A DNA stretch of 64,000 nt from Bacteroidota bacterium. Lineage in GTDB: Bacteria > Bacteroidota > Bacteroidia > Chitinophagales > LD1. This document shows, one piece after another, positions 9,953-17,824 of this stretch (position 1 is the stretch's first letter; every line of letters begins with the position of its first letter). Position numbers and translations under genes: made by a program. Under the pieces are notes generated by a model. That model was given only the letters and a program-made list of their open reading frames with translations, was not told where the DNA came from and ran no database searches. The stretch lies in the NCBI GenBank assembly GCA_947475165.1, contig CANJLD010000005.1, forward strand, positions 1-64,000, written 5' to 3'.

Positions 9953-10542
9953 TGATTGATTTGCATGAGCATTGTAGTTTACATGCTCTCTCTTCTGAAT
10001 CCCCAATCAAAGATTTTATTTGTGATAGTGATGACTTAAATGACTTTTTCTGTAATGATGCTATTAAATATCAGAACGAATTGCTTGGGGAAACATTCTA
10101 TTATAGACTAAAGGAAACCGGGGAAATAATTTGTGCTTATACGCTATCTAACGATAGTCTTAAGGTTAGTGATTTGCCTGGGAGTAGAAAACGGGCAGTA
10201 AAAAAGGAAATTCCTCACGAAAAAAGCATGAAGGCATATCCGGCAATGCTTATTGGAAGATTAGGTGTAAGTAAAAAACATGAAGGGAATGGCATAGGCA
10301 CTCAACTCCTTAATTATATTAAGGGATATACCTTTACTGAATTGGGAAGCAAATGCCGGTATTTATTAGTGGACTCTTATAACAATGAAAAAGCTTTAGC
10401 ATTATATAAGAAAAATGAGTTTAATACCGTCTTTTCATCTGAGGAGCAGGAAAGAGAATATTACGAGAAACCTGAAGGGGAACCACTTAAAACAAGATTT
10501 ATGTATTTTGACCTAATGCTATGGCAAAATCAATTAGCCTAG
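9952..10542 (+). CDS. GNAT-family N-acetyltransferase, TacT-like putative toxin
   Basis: 196 residues. The acetyl-CoA-binding signature is seen as RLGVSKKHEGNGIGTQLL (around residues 103-120), matching the R/Q-x-x-G-x-G/A loop, followed by a second conserved region with NNEKALALYKKNEF typical of the GNAT C-terminal half. N-terminal residues 14-40 (SPIKDFICDSDDLNDFF) resemble the opening of TacT/AtaT-type toxins, which acetylate aminoacyl-tRNA and stop translation. The gene overlaps the 53-aa upstream ORF by one base. An ordinary GNAT enzyme cannot be excluded, but the gene organisation and the N-terminus favour a toxin. Confidence 0.8.
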   Translation: MIDLHEHCSLHALSSESPIKDFICDSDDLNDFFCNDAIKYQNELLGETFYYRLKETGEIICAYTLSNDSLKVSDLPGSRKRAVKKEIPHEKSMKAYPAMLIGRLGVSKKHEGNGIGTQLLNYIKGYTFTELGSKCRYLLVDSYNNEKALALYKKNEFNTVFSSEEQEREYYEKPEGEPLKTRFMYFDLMLWQNQLA

Positions 10543-11017
10543 TAAATAGCATTTAATCATATACCTGTTCAACCACGCCATGAATGATGAAGTAGAAGTG
10601 AATAGAAATATTTTACAACGCAAATTCTGTGCGTAGACACCGGTCCCTTTTTCTCCCAATCATTCTCCATTATCACGTTCCCAAGTCATACGTTCAACTC
10701 ATGTAGGTAAAATAAATCATGTATAGCCGGCAAACTAATGCGGCCATTTTTACTGACTAAACGGTTTTAACGGGACTGTGAAGATTTTTTCTTGGACTGT
10801 CGGGCAGCGACTTTAGGTAAACCTTTGCTCATGAAAATTTAAATTGATTTATCCGATAAATTTAACTCTTTGTTGCTTTAATCTTTTTTTAGATAGCGAT
10901 AAAAATTAGTGTCCGTTTAAAAAAGGGGAGCGAAAACTTACTCGTTCACCGAGGCAAAAACCTCAAAATGTTTAAACTATGTTTAAACCAGAGCACATAT
11001 ATGGATTGTTTCATATA
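10543..11017. other. 475-bp stretch without a convincing gene
   Basis: No long ORF on either strand. It holds a possible tiny minus-strand ORF (10767-10832, 21 very basic residues, starting MSKGLPKVAARQSKKK) and a pair of GTTTAAAC palindromes near 10,974-10,990. I see no tRNA-like or clear promoter structure apart from the terminator at its right end. Confidence 0.5.
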
Positions 11018-11055
11018 AATAAAAAACCCTTGAAAGCTAGTGCTGACAAGGGTTT
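11018..11055 (-). terminator. Rho-independent terminator downstream of tRNA-fMet
   Basis: Inverted repeat AAACCCTTG (11024-11032) / CAAGGGTTT (11047-11055) with an inner AGC/GCT pairing. Read on the minus strand it is followed by a T-run. It lies 8 bp beyond the 3' end of the minus-strand tRNA. Confidence 0.8.
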
Positions 11056-11062
11056 CAGAGTG

Positions 11063-11135
<73 letters not shown>

Positions 11136-11146
11136 ATTTGGGAGCG

Positions 11147-11176
11147 CAAATATATTCGTTCTTTAGTACAAAGCAA
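11147..11176 (-). promoter_or_regulatory. Bacteroidota-type promoter for tRNA-fMet
   Basis: On the minus strand: TTG (11176-11174), a 19-bp spacer, and TATATTTG (11154-11147), a perfect match to the -7 consensus TAnnTTTG at the expected distance. The tRNA 5' end is 11 bp further. The 69 bp between the tRNA and era must hold the era leader as well, so the two promoters are back to back. Confidence 0.8.
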
Positions 11177-11204
11177 GTTGCTTTCGTATTTTCGCAACCC
11201 TATT

Positions 11205-12089
11205 ATGAAACATAAAGCGGGGTTTGTAAATATTATCGGATTGCCGAACGTAGGAAAATCAACCTTGATGAACCAGTTGGTAGGAGAGCGCATGAGTATA
11301 ATTTCGCCTAAAGCGCAAACTACGCGTCACCGTATTTTAGGTATGGTGAATACGGATGATTATCAGATTGTTTTTTCAGATACTCCGGGCTATATCAATC
11401 AACCGGCATACAAACTTCAAAGCACCATGAACGATTTTGTGGCAAATGCCTTAGAAGATGCCGATGTAATTGTTTTTTTAACAGATAAGTTTCAGAAAGA
11501 AGAAGAACAGAAGCACTTGATTGAGCTAATTCAGAAAAGCAAAGTTCCAACCTTTGTTCTGCTCAATAAAATTGATTTGTATCAAAAAGAAGAACAGGAA
11601 AGTTTAGTTGCTGAATGGGAAAAGAAATTAGATAAATGTGAAGTGATTCCTATTACTGCTTCATCGGGGATCAACGCCAAAAAGGTAATCAAGAAAATTG
11701 TTGAGTTGCTGCCTGAATCGCCTCCTTATTACGATAAAGATCAATTGACCGATAGAAACACAAGGTTCTTTGTTTCTGAAATTGTCCGCGAAAAAATTTT
11801 CTTGAACTACACTAAGGAAATTCCTTATTCGTGCGAGGTGATTGTTGAAACCTATAAAGAGGATGAAAAAATTGATCGCATACGTTGTTTAATATTTGTT
11901 GAACGCGAATCGCAGAAAGGAATTATTATTGGAAACAAAGGCGATGCATTAAAGCAAGTGGGTATTGAAGCAAGGAAAGATATAGAAGCATTTATCGGCA
12001 AGCATGTGCATCTTGAATTATTTGTAAAAGTAAAAGATAAGTGGCGCGATAATGCGAACACACTTAAGAACTTCGGGTATAATCAGTAG
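11205..12089 (+). CDS. era: GTPase Era
   Basis: 294 residues from the ATG at 11205. The open frame runs further upstream, but that part lies across the tRNA gene and is not coding. G motifs are clear: G1 GLPNVGKS, G3 DTPG, G4 NKID. The C-terminal KH domain includes the GNKGDALKQVG loop. Era binds the 3' end of 16S rRNA at the anti-Shine-Dalgarno region and acts in 30S assembly at the membrane. The der gene follows 21 bp later on the same strand, joining two ribosome-assembly GTPases in one likely operon. Confidence 0.98.
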   Translation: MKHKAGFVNIIGLPNVGKSTLMNQLVGERMSIISPKAQTTRHRILGMVNTDDYQIVFSDTPGYINQPAYKLQSTMNDFVANALEDADVIVFLTDKFQKEEEQKHLIELIQKSKVPTFVLLNKIDLYQKEEQESLVAEWEKKLDKCEVIPITASSGINAKKVIKKIVELLPESPPYYDKDQLTDRNTRFFVSEIVREKIFLNYTKEIPYSCEVIVETYKEDEKIDRIRCLIFVERESQKGIIIGNKGDALKQVGIEARKDIEAFIGKHVHLELFVKVKDKWRDNANTLKNFGYNQ

Positions 12090-12110
12090 GAAAATTTAAT
12101 TCAAACAATC

Positions 12111-13418
12111 ATGGGATTTACAATAGCAATAGTAGGCAGACCAAACGTAGGAAAATCAACCCTCTTCAACCGATTAGTAGGAGAAAAGAAAGCTATTGTT
12201 GACGATATGAGCGGTGTAACCCGCGATCGTATATATGGCGAAAGCGATTGGAGTGGAAAAAACTTTAACGTAATTGACACCGGTGGTTTTGTTCCGCGCT
12301 CAAAAGATGTTTTTGAAAAACACATTCGCGAGCAAGTGTTGATTGCTATGGAAGAAGCATCGTTGCTTCTATTTGTTGTGGATGCATCAACCGGAATTAC
12401 AACCTTAGATGATGAATTTGCGAGATTGCTTCGTAAGCAGCAGCGCAATGTTTTTTTGGTAGTAAACAAAGTAGATAACATTCAGCGCAAGCATGATGCT
12501 AACGAGTTTTACAGTTTGGGCATCGAAAATATTTTCTTCATCGCATCTATGACCGGCTCGGGAACCGGTGAACTTTTAGATGCAGTAGTAGAAAGAATTA
12601 CAGATGAAGTAGAAGACAAGCAAGATGAAAACATTCCTAAAGTTTGCATCATCGGCCAGCCGAATGTGGGAAAATCATCGTTGGTAAATGCTTTGTTAGG
12701 CGAAGAGAGAAATATTGTAACTGATATTGCCGGAACCACTCGTGATTCGGTGCATACCCGTTTTAATAAATACGGCAAGAATCTTATTCTGATTGATACA
12801 GCCGGAATACGGGGAAAAGCCAAAGTGCACGAGAATCTTGAATTCTATTCGGTGATTCGTGCGGTGAAAGCATTAGATGAATCAGATATTGCCATCATTG
12901 TGCTCGATGCATCAAAAGGAATTACCCATCAGGATTTGACCATTTATAAAATGGCTATTAAAAAGCATCGAGGAATAATTGTTGCAGTAAATAAATGGGA
13001 TTTGATTACCAAGGATACAAATACCGCCCGCGATTATGAAGCGGTGTTGCGTTCTAAACTTGCCCCGTTTAATGATGTGCCAATAGTTTTTATTTCAGCC
13101 TTAGAAAAACAACGCGTTTTCAGATTGATTGAATTGATTGAAGAAGTTTATGTAAACCTCCGCAAAAAAATCACTACTTCAAAACTGAATGAAGTAATGC
13201 TAAAAGCTATCGAGCATTATTCGCCACCGGCAATGGATGGTCGCTTGGTAACTATAAAATATGTAACGCAATTACCTACGCCTACACCTTCGTTTGCGTT
13301 TTTTGCTAACCACCCTAATCATATCAGAAACCCCTATAAAGGTTACCTTGAAAATAAGCTTCGCGAGGCATTTGACTTTACCGGAGTGCCTATCAATATA
13401 TTTTTCAGAGAGAAATAG
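12111..13418 (+). CDS. der: Ribosome biogenesis GTPase Der (EngA)
   Basis: 435 residues with the diagnostic two tandem GTPase domains. Domain 1 has GRPNVGKST, DTGG and NKVD; domain 2 (from about residue 178) has GQPNVGKSS, DTAG and NKWD. The C-terminal ~90 residues form the KH-like domain. Der acts in assembly of the 50S subunit. Length and motifs are standard. Cotranscription with era is likely. Confidence 0.98.
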   Translation: MGFTIAIVGRPNVGKSTLFNRLVGEKKAIVDDMSGVTRDRIYGESDWSGKNFNVIDTGGFVPRSKDVFEKHIREQVLIAMEEASLLLFVVDASTGITTLDDEFARLLRKQQRNVFLVVNKVDNIQRKHDANEFYSLGIENIFFIASMTGSGTGELLDAVVERITDEVEDKQDENIPKVCIIGQPNVGKSSLVNALLGEERNIVTDIAGTTRDSVHTRFNKYGKNLILIDTAGIRGKAKVHENLEFYSVIRAVKALDESDIAIIVLDASKGITHQDLTIYKMAIKKHRGIIVAVNKWDLITKDTNTARDYEAVLRSKLAPFNDVPIVFISALEKQRVFRLIELIEEVYVNLRKKITTSKLNEVMLKAIEHYSPPAMDGRLVTIKYVTQLPTPTPSFAFFANHPNHIRNPYKGYLENKLREAFDFTGVPINIFFREK

Positions 13419-13488
13419 GGCGGAATCCTACTTTACAAGACCTGAATTGTCGCTTATCCACAAGGGTTAAAAATATTTTTCATAAAAC

Positions 13489-13520
13489 TTGCAAATACTA
13501 AATATGGAAAATTATATTTG
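13489..13520 (+). promoter_or_regulatory. Bacteroidota-type promoter for the small lipoprotein gene
   Basis: TTG at 13489-13491, a 21-bp spacer and a perfect TATATTTG at 13513-13520, 40 bp before the ATG at 13560. Agreement with the -33/-7 consensus of this phylum is very good. Confidence 0.75.
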
Positions 13521-13559
13521 CGCGTCAATTAATTAACCTAACCAAAAAAACTAAAAAGA

Positions 13560-13742
13560 ATGAAAAAGGTATTTTTCGCTTTCGTTGCTGCTTCTGTAGT
13601 AGCTCTTTCAGCTTGCAATAACAAACCAGCTACTGAAGAAGCTACAACAACTGTAGATTCTACTGCTACTGCTCCAGTTGAAGCTGTAGTTGATACTACT
13701 GCTGCTCCAGCTGACACTACAGCTGCTCCTGCTACTAAGTAA
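13560..13742 (+). CDS. Small Thr/Ala-rich lipoprotein, 60 aa
   Basis: MKKVFFAFVAASVVALSACN is a type II signal peptide with the lipidation Cys at residue 19. The remaining 41 residues are a low-complexity Thr/Ala/Pro/Glu stretch (PATEEATTTVDSTATAPVE, then APADTTAAPA), without a folded domain. Similar short Ala/Thr/Pro lipoproteins are common and often strongly expressed in this phylum; the role is unknown, perhaps in surface packing. Its own promoter and a strong terminator bracket it, supporting a real monocistronic gene. Confidence 0.85.
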   Translation: MKKVFFAFVAASVVALSACNNKPATEEATTTVDSTATAPVEAVVDTTAAPADTTAAPATK

Positions 13743-13760
13743 GCACGAGGCAACTCAAAT

Positions 13761-13795
13761 AAAAAAGTCTCCCAAATTTTTGGGAGACTTTTTTA
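13761..13795. terminator. Bidirectional rho-independent terminator
   Basis: A near-perfect palindrome: AAAAAAGTCTCCCAAA, then the TTTGGGAGACTTTTTT arm. It serves the small lipoprotein gene on the plus strand and the C-terminal processing protease on the minus strand, which converge here. Confidence 0.92.
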
Positions 13796-13816
13796 TTTAT
13801 AGCTATTCAGTAAAAC

Positions 13817-15445
13817 CTACTTCAACGCCTCTACGGCTTTTGCAATCACTTTATCATCCACATTCGAAATGTTATAGTAGCCATCCATTCTCCAAATTTG
13901 TTTAGCGAAGAAGGCTTTCAGATTTAACTTCAATTTTTCTTCTGCCTTCTTTTCTTTAGCTACATCGCTCTTTAAGCCTTGTGCCTGTGCGTATTGATAG
14001 AACTCATTTTCCAATTCTGATGTAATGATGAAGTTCTTCTTGAATTCATCTATCGATTTATACTTCTCCAATACATCTGCATGTTTAGAGGAATACTTGT
14101 ATACGAATTCGGGAACAAAGGAACGCACGGTGTAATAATACTCGTTGGCAGATGAAGTATCAGCCGGCACAAAAATATCGGGACGAATACCTCCGCCTCC
14201 ATACACCCGCTTGCCTTTTGATGTTTGATAAACCGTAGTGTCTTTACTTTGAATACTATCCTCATGCACAAATTCTCCGCGCGCATATCGCTCGTAAATT
14301 TCATTCATGTATTTTTCATAGCCCTTTTCATAAGAACGCTGGATGCATCTTCCTGATGGTGTGTAATAACGCGCTACTGTCAAACGAATAGCGGAATGGT
14401 CCTGCAATTCATATTGCTCCTGCACCAATCCTTTACCGTATGATGTTCTTCCAATAATTGTTCCTCTGTCCCAATCCTGAACTGCACCGGAAAGAATTTC
14501 GCTGGCAGAAGCAGAGTTTTCATCAATCAAAACACACAACGCGCCCTTCTCGAATAAACCATCTTTACTGGCTTTGTAATCCTGCCGATCGTATGCTTTG
14601 CCATTAGTATAAACTAGCAGCTTTTCACCGGAAATTAATTCATCGGCAATGGTAGTTGCTGCCTGTAAATATCCACCTGGGTTTCCGCGCAAATCGATAA
14701 TGAGCTTTTGCATTCCTTCGCTTTGCAGGTCGCGCAATTTTTGAGCAAACTCCTGATGGGTGGTTGAACTGAACTGACCAATGCGTATATATCCTATTTC
14801 CGTATTCACCATATAAGCGGCATCAATACTGTATAGCGGAATTTTATCGCGTGAAATTTCGAAGTCAATCAGATTTTTAGTGCCGGTGCGTAGAATGGCA
14901 ACTTTCACTTTACTTCCCTTTGGCCCGCGAAGGCGGTGTTTTACTTCGGTATCTTTAATTTTAACTCCGGCAACAACGCTGTCGGTAATCTTAATGATTC
15001 TGTCTCCGGCTTTAATTCCTACTAATTCAGAAGGACCACCGGAGATGGCAGTTACCACCGTAATAGTATCCTGAACAATAAAGAATTCAATTCCCACACC
15101 TTCAAAATTTCCTTCCAGCCCTTCATTTACTTCGCTTACATCGGTTGCAGGAATATAAACGGAATGCGGGTCGAGATTCGATAGTATTTTATCAATGCTT
15201 TTATCCAGCAATTGTTCGCGGTTGATGGTGTCTACATATTTCTGGTCAACATAATTGAGGATGTCTTCAATTTTATCGTAACCTCTGTTAAGCACACTCT
15301 GCTTTCCGCTGGTAATAGAATTAATGACAAACCCCAGCATAATACCAAGAGAGAGGATCAGCGCATATATAAAAGGAGCGTAAGGATTAGTAGCAGTTTG
15401 TTTTCGGTAGGAAAGTGGTGGAAGTTTTTCTTCGTTATTATCCAT
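13817..15445 (-). CDS. S41-family C-terminal processing peptidase (CtpA/Prc type)
   Basis: 542 residues. A single N-terminal membrane anchor (FIYALILSLGIMLGFVI, about residues 26-42) is followed by the S41 N-domain, a PDZ domain (GVGIEFFIVQDTITVVTAISGGPS, GIKAGDRI) around 115-200, and the protease domain. The catalytic Ser lies in ENSASASEIL and the Lys in YGKGLVQEQY, forming the Ser-Lys dyad. The family trims or degrades proteins at their C-terminus in the periplasm. A poorly conserved ~130-residue C-terminal tail follows. Terminates at the shared hairpin at 13,761. Confidence 0.95.
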   Translation of the reverse strand: MDNNEEKLPPLSYRKQTATNPYAPFIYALILSLGIMLGFVINSITSGKQSVLNRGYDKIEDILNYVDQKYVDTINREQLLDKSIDKILSNLDPHSVYIPATDVSEVNEGLEGNFEGVGIEFFIVQDTITVVTAISGGPSELVGIKAGDRIIKITDSVVAGVKIKDTEVKHRLRGPKGSKVKVAILRTGTKNLIDFEISRDKIPLYSIDAAYMVNTEIGYIRIGQFSSTTHQEFAQKLRDLQSEGMQKLIIDLRGNPGGYLQAATTIADELISGEKLLVYTNGKAYDRQDYKASKDGLFEKGALCVLIDENSASASEILSGAVQDWDRGTIIGRTSYGKGLVQEQYELQDHSAIRLTVARYYTPSGRCIQRSYEKGYEKYMNEIYERYARGEFVHEDSIQSKDTTVYQTSKGKRVYGGGGIRPDIFVPADTSSANEYYYTVRSFVPEFVYKYSSKHADVLEKYKSIDEFKKNFIITSELENEFYQYAQAQGLKSDVAKEKKAEEKLKLNLKAFFAKQIWRMDGYYNISNVDDKVIAKAVEALK

Positions 15446-15463
15446 TCATTTTTATTAAGGCGG

Positions 15464-15471
15464 CAAAAATA
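15464..15471 (-). promoter_or_regulatory. Possible -7 element for the processing peptidase gene
   Basis: TATTTTTG on the minus strand, a match to TAnnTTTG, 18 bp before the ATG. No clear TTG is found at the -33 distance, so confidence is limited. Confidence 0.35.
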
Positions 15472-15527
15472 AAATTTAGAGAATGATATAGGTGTTATAG
15501 AAAGTTATTGTTGGGCTACAAAAAAAA

Positions 15528-15552
15528 TCCCTCTTGGATAAACCGAGAGGGA
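15528..15552 (-). terminator. Rho-independent terminator
   Basis: 10-bp stem (TCCCTCTTGG / CCGAGAGGGA, one G-T pair) with a 5-base loop and an 8-base T-run on the minus strand. It lies 26 bp after the stop of the 15,578 gene. Confidence 0.85.
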
Positions 15553-15577
15553 ATTTTATGAGTTTTAAAGCAGTTGC

Positions 15578-16084
15578 TTAAAAGTCGTCCACGCTGGTGT
15601 TCTTCTTGTAATCTTCGCTTGCCTGCCAGCTACTTTCAATAGTTAATTCAAAGCGGGCTTTGCTTATTTCTTTTAAAGTAAAGGTTACATCCTTTACTAA
15701 CCACTGCATAATGTGGCTGTCGTCAACCCAACTTTCGTTGCGGAAATCGCCAAACTTGTAGGTAAGGATAAATCTCATTTGTTCAGATTGCTCTAAACTT
15801 CCTTGCAAAAACACCTTGTAGAAACGGTTTTCATCGTTAAAAATGTAAAGAACTCTATCTAATTTTACAGCACCTAGCATTTGGTCGTCACCTTGCAGGT
15901 AATAAGCATTTTTAATAAGCGAGTTGCGGTCTTTTACAAACTCAAGTTTCTTTCCATCTCTCCAGATAGAATCGATCGGAGTTCCCCAGAAGATATTTCT
16001 GAAATCAAGAACGCCCTGACTTTCTGCACTGAAACCTGAATATGCAAAGCCAAGCATTACTATGGCTAACAACATTTTTTTCAT
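15578..16084 (-). CDS. Hypothetical secreted protein, 168 aa
   Basis: Signal peptide MKKMLLAIVMLGFAYSGFSA, then a ~148-residue beta-rich domain beginning LDFRNIFWGTPIDSIWRDG and including AVKLDRVLYIFNDENRFYKVF. The pattern (an 'FRNxxWGxxxxxV' start followed by strands with an L-x-K-V/F-L-x-G motif) resembles small periplasmic proteins that track the start of a compact alpha/beta fold, but I recognise no named family. It is monocistronic and ends in a strong terminator. Confidence 0.65.
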   Translation of the reverse strand: MKKMLLAIVMLGFAYSGFSAESQGVLDFRNIFWGTPIDSIWRDGKKLEFVKDRNSLIKNAYYLQGDDQMLGAVKLDRVLYIFNDENRFYKVFLQGSLEQSEQMRFILTYKFGDFRNESWVDDSHIMQWLVKDVTFTLKEISKARFELTIESSWQASEDYKKNTSVDDF

Positions 16085-16200
16085 TTGAATTGATTTTTAG
16101 GTGTATGTATTGGTTGCGTAATAAGAACGCGAATATGCAATTTTTTCGCATTTACAAACACGAATTATTTTATTGTATAATGTGGATAAGGAACCGGTTT

Positions 16201-17457
16201 CTATTCTGAAATTGTCTGTAAAGCTTCCTTCTGCTTACCGGTAAAATACGACCAGGTAAAGTAGATAACACAAGCCGCAAACGCCACCGATGAAACAATT
16301 ATGGTAAAGTTAAACCAGCTTAAGTGCCAGAAATAATAGAACGAGTTCAGGCATATCATAACCAACATAAGCCGCACGTATTCGGCATACACCACCCAGC
16401 GTTTGTTTTCGAAAATGGCTCCGCAAATAAGCATGGTAATAAGTATGAGCAGAAAGAAAACTGTTTTATAGAACACACTGATTTCTTTAAAGTGCATCAT
16501 ATATAAACTGGCACCGCCCAGCATAATAAAGTATTGCAGCACCACATAAATTTTAAAATACACGTTGGTATCGGCATTGTATTTAGTGATGTTGCTTTGC
16601 GATGGCTCGGGTATAGGTTGTGTTCCTCCCATATAATCGGGCAGCCAGCCGGGCATGGCAAAAATCATTCTGAATTTATCGAGCCATTTCATGCTGCGCG
16701 CTTTCTGAAACATCTCAACAAAATAGTGCGTGTTAGCCCACACCGGATTCCAGCTTTTTAATTGTGTAGTGATGCCGTAATAAATTTCAGTTTCTTTTTC
16801 TTCTTCCATAAAGGTGCCGAACATTCTATCCCAAATCATAAACATACCCGCGTGATTCTTATCTATATACTTCGGATTGATAGCATGATGCACCCGGTGA
16901 TGCGATGGGGTGTTAAACCAATACTCTATCCACGGATGCAGTTTGCCGATGGCTTTGGTGTGAATAGGAAACTGATACAGCGTTTGAATAATAGCAGCGG
17001 CTCCGAAAATTTTTGGGTCAATGCCCAAGAAAGGAATAGGAAGAAAAAGAACAAAAGCGAGAATATTATGAAACCATGACTGGCGAAGTGCAACACTCAA
17101 ATTGTATTCTTCGCTTTGGTGGTGCACTAAATGGGCTGCCCAGAAAATATTCATTTCGTGACCCCACCGGTGCGCCCAGTAGAAAATAAAATCGAAAACA
17201 ACCAGCGCAATTACAAAGCTCCACCAGGTTGGCGGAATATGAAACGGAGCGTAGTTATAGAATATTATGGCATAAACACCCAGCAAAAAAGCTTTTGAAA
17301 GCAAACTCCATAACTGCTGACCAAGACCGACAATTAAGTTGTTGACAGAATCGTTTAACCGGTACCATTCTTTTTTGCGGCTGTAACCATAAAACCATTC
17401 TATACCCATAGCGAGAAAGAAAAACGGAATAATCAGAAGCATGTAAGCAGGACTCAT
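16201..17457 (-). CDS. Sterol desaturase / fatty acid hydroxylase superfamily membrane protein
   Basis: 418 residues with several hydrophobic segments (starting MLLIIPFFFLAMGIEWFYG). The di-iron histidine clusters of the superfamily are present in order: HRWGHE, HLVHHQSEEYN, and SHHRVHHAINPKYIDKNHAG, followed by the WDRMFGTF box. Family members insert oxygen into lipid chains or sterols at the membrane. The extra ~130 C-terminal residues contain three or four more membrane helices (ILITMLICGAIF and others), an arrangement common in bacterial homologues related to alkylglycerol monooxygenase. The lipid substrate cannot be told from the sequence. Confidence 0.9.
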   Translation of the reverse strand: MSPAYMLLIIPFFFLAMGIEWFYGYSRKKEWYRLNDSVNNLIVGLGQQLWSLLSKAFLLGVYAIIFYNYAPFHIPPTWWSFVIALVVFDFIFYWAHRWGHEMNIFWAAHLVHHQSEEYNLSVALRQSWFHNILAFVLFLPIPFLGIDPKIFGAAAIIQTLYQFPIHTKAIGKLHPWIEYWFNTPSHHRVHHAINPKYIDKNHAGMFMIWDRMFGTFMEEEKETEIYYGITTQLKSWNPVWANTHYFVEMFQKARSMKWLDKFRMIFAMPGWLPDYMGGTQPIPEPSQSNITKYNADTNVYFKIYVVLQYFIMLGGASLYMMHFKEISVFYKTVFFLLILITMLICGAIFENKRWVVYAEYVRLMLVMICLNSFYYFWHLSWFNFTIIVSSVAFAACVIYFTWSYFTGKQKEALQTISE

Positions 17458-17610
17458 GAGGGCAGATTAAGAATTACCAAATTGTTTCACGCAACCAAAA
17501 TAAACGATGGTTGGTTACTTAGCAATAATTTGGCAAAGAAAATGTTGAAGCGTTGTATAGAATTGCCGAACCGTAAGCAAATGTTTGCTGTTAGCTTTTT
17601 TTCTGCATTG

Positions 17611-17677
17611 CCGTTGTTTGGTGTATACACCAACAGCATTTGCGTGACTCTTGTTTGTTGGTGATGCCACCAACAAA
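17611..17677. repeat. Dispersed hairpin repeat (two adjacent hairpins)
   Basis: First hairpin: TTGGTGTA/TACACCAA (17,618-17,633), embedded in GCCGTTG...CATTTGCGTG. Second hairpin: TTTGTTGGTG, loop ATGC, CACCAACAAA (17,654-17,677) followed by GGCA. The first recurs with the same flanks near 56,680; the second recurs near 62,909 with a changed but still paired stem end. Confidence 0.75.
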
Positions 17678-17701
17678 GGCAAAGCAGGCGCATAAAATGC
17701 G

Positions 17702-17739
17702 AAAGCCCTGATTCACGGTGAACCGGGCTTTCTGTTTTT
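17702..17739. terminator. Terminator-like hairpin
   Basis: AAAGCCC (17,702) pairs with GGGCTTT (17,731) around an inner imperfect stem, followed by CTGTTTTT on the plus strand. The nearest gene ending in this direction is the minus-strand gene whose stop is at 17,825, so the hairpin may serve it, although the T-run is better on the other strand. Confidence 0.55.
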
Positions 17740-17824
17740 GCTATAGCCAGCTTTGTGACTTATGCAGGAATGACGCAATGCCATTTAGTTTCAATATGTA
17801 TTTTATGATTGAATAAGCCCCGCA

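Larger units (their letters stand above)
17458..17824. other. 367-bp gene-free region with hairpin repeats
   Basis: Holds two repeat hairpins (17,614-17,677), a terminator-like hairpin (17,702-17,739), and a stretch at about 17,763-17,810 that resembles the sequence at about 56,767-56,820 (GCAGGAA..., GTAATGCC/GCAATGCC, then GATTGA). ORFs here appear to be chance readings of the repeats. Confidence 0.55.

Noticed and set aside
10767-10832. Tiny basic ORF on the minus strand, 21 aa (MSKGLPKVAARQSKKK...)
   Set aside because: Too short and without promoter or terminator support to call a gene, although its composition resembles small basic proteins.
12101-12481. 126-aa minus-strand ORF opposite der
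   Set aside because: Antisense of the conserved first GTPase domain of Der; no independent features.
13454-13462. Perfect DnaA box TTATCCACA (another, inverted, at 16,181-16,189) as an origin mark
   Set aside because: Two isolated 9-mers 2.7 kb apart, no cluster, no dnaA/dnaN neighbours and no AT-rich unwinding region; expected by chance.
16762-17079. 105-aa plus-strand ORF opposite the fatty acid hydroxylase gene
   Set aside because: Lies wholly antisense to a well-supported gene with conserved His motifs; Lys/Arg/His-rich content is what the antisense reading gives.
17487-17693. 68-aa minus-strand ORF (MLLVYTPNNGNA)
   Set aside because: Read from the hairpin repeat; the same peptide appears in the repeat copy at 56.7 kb, so it reflects the DNA element.
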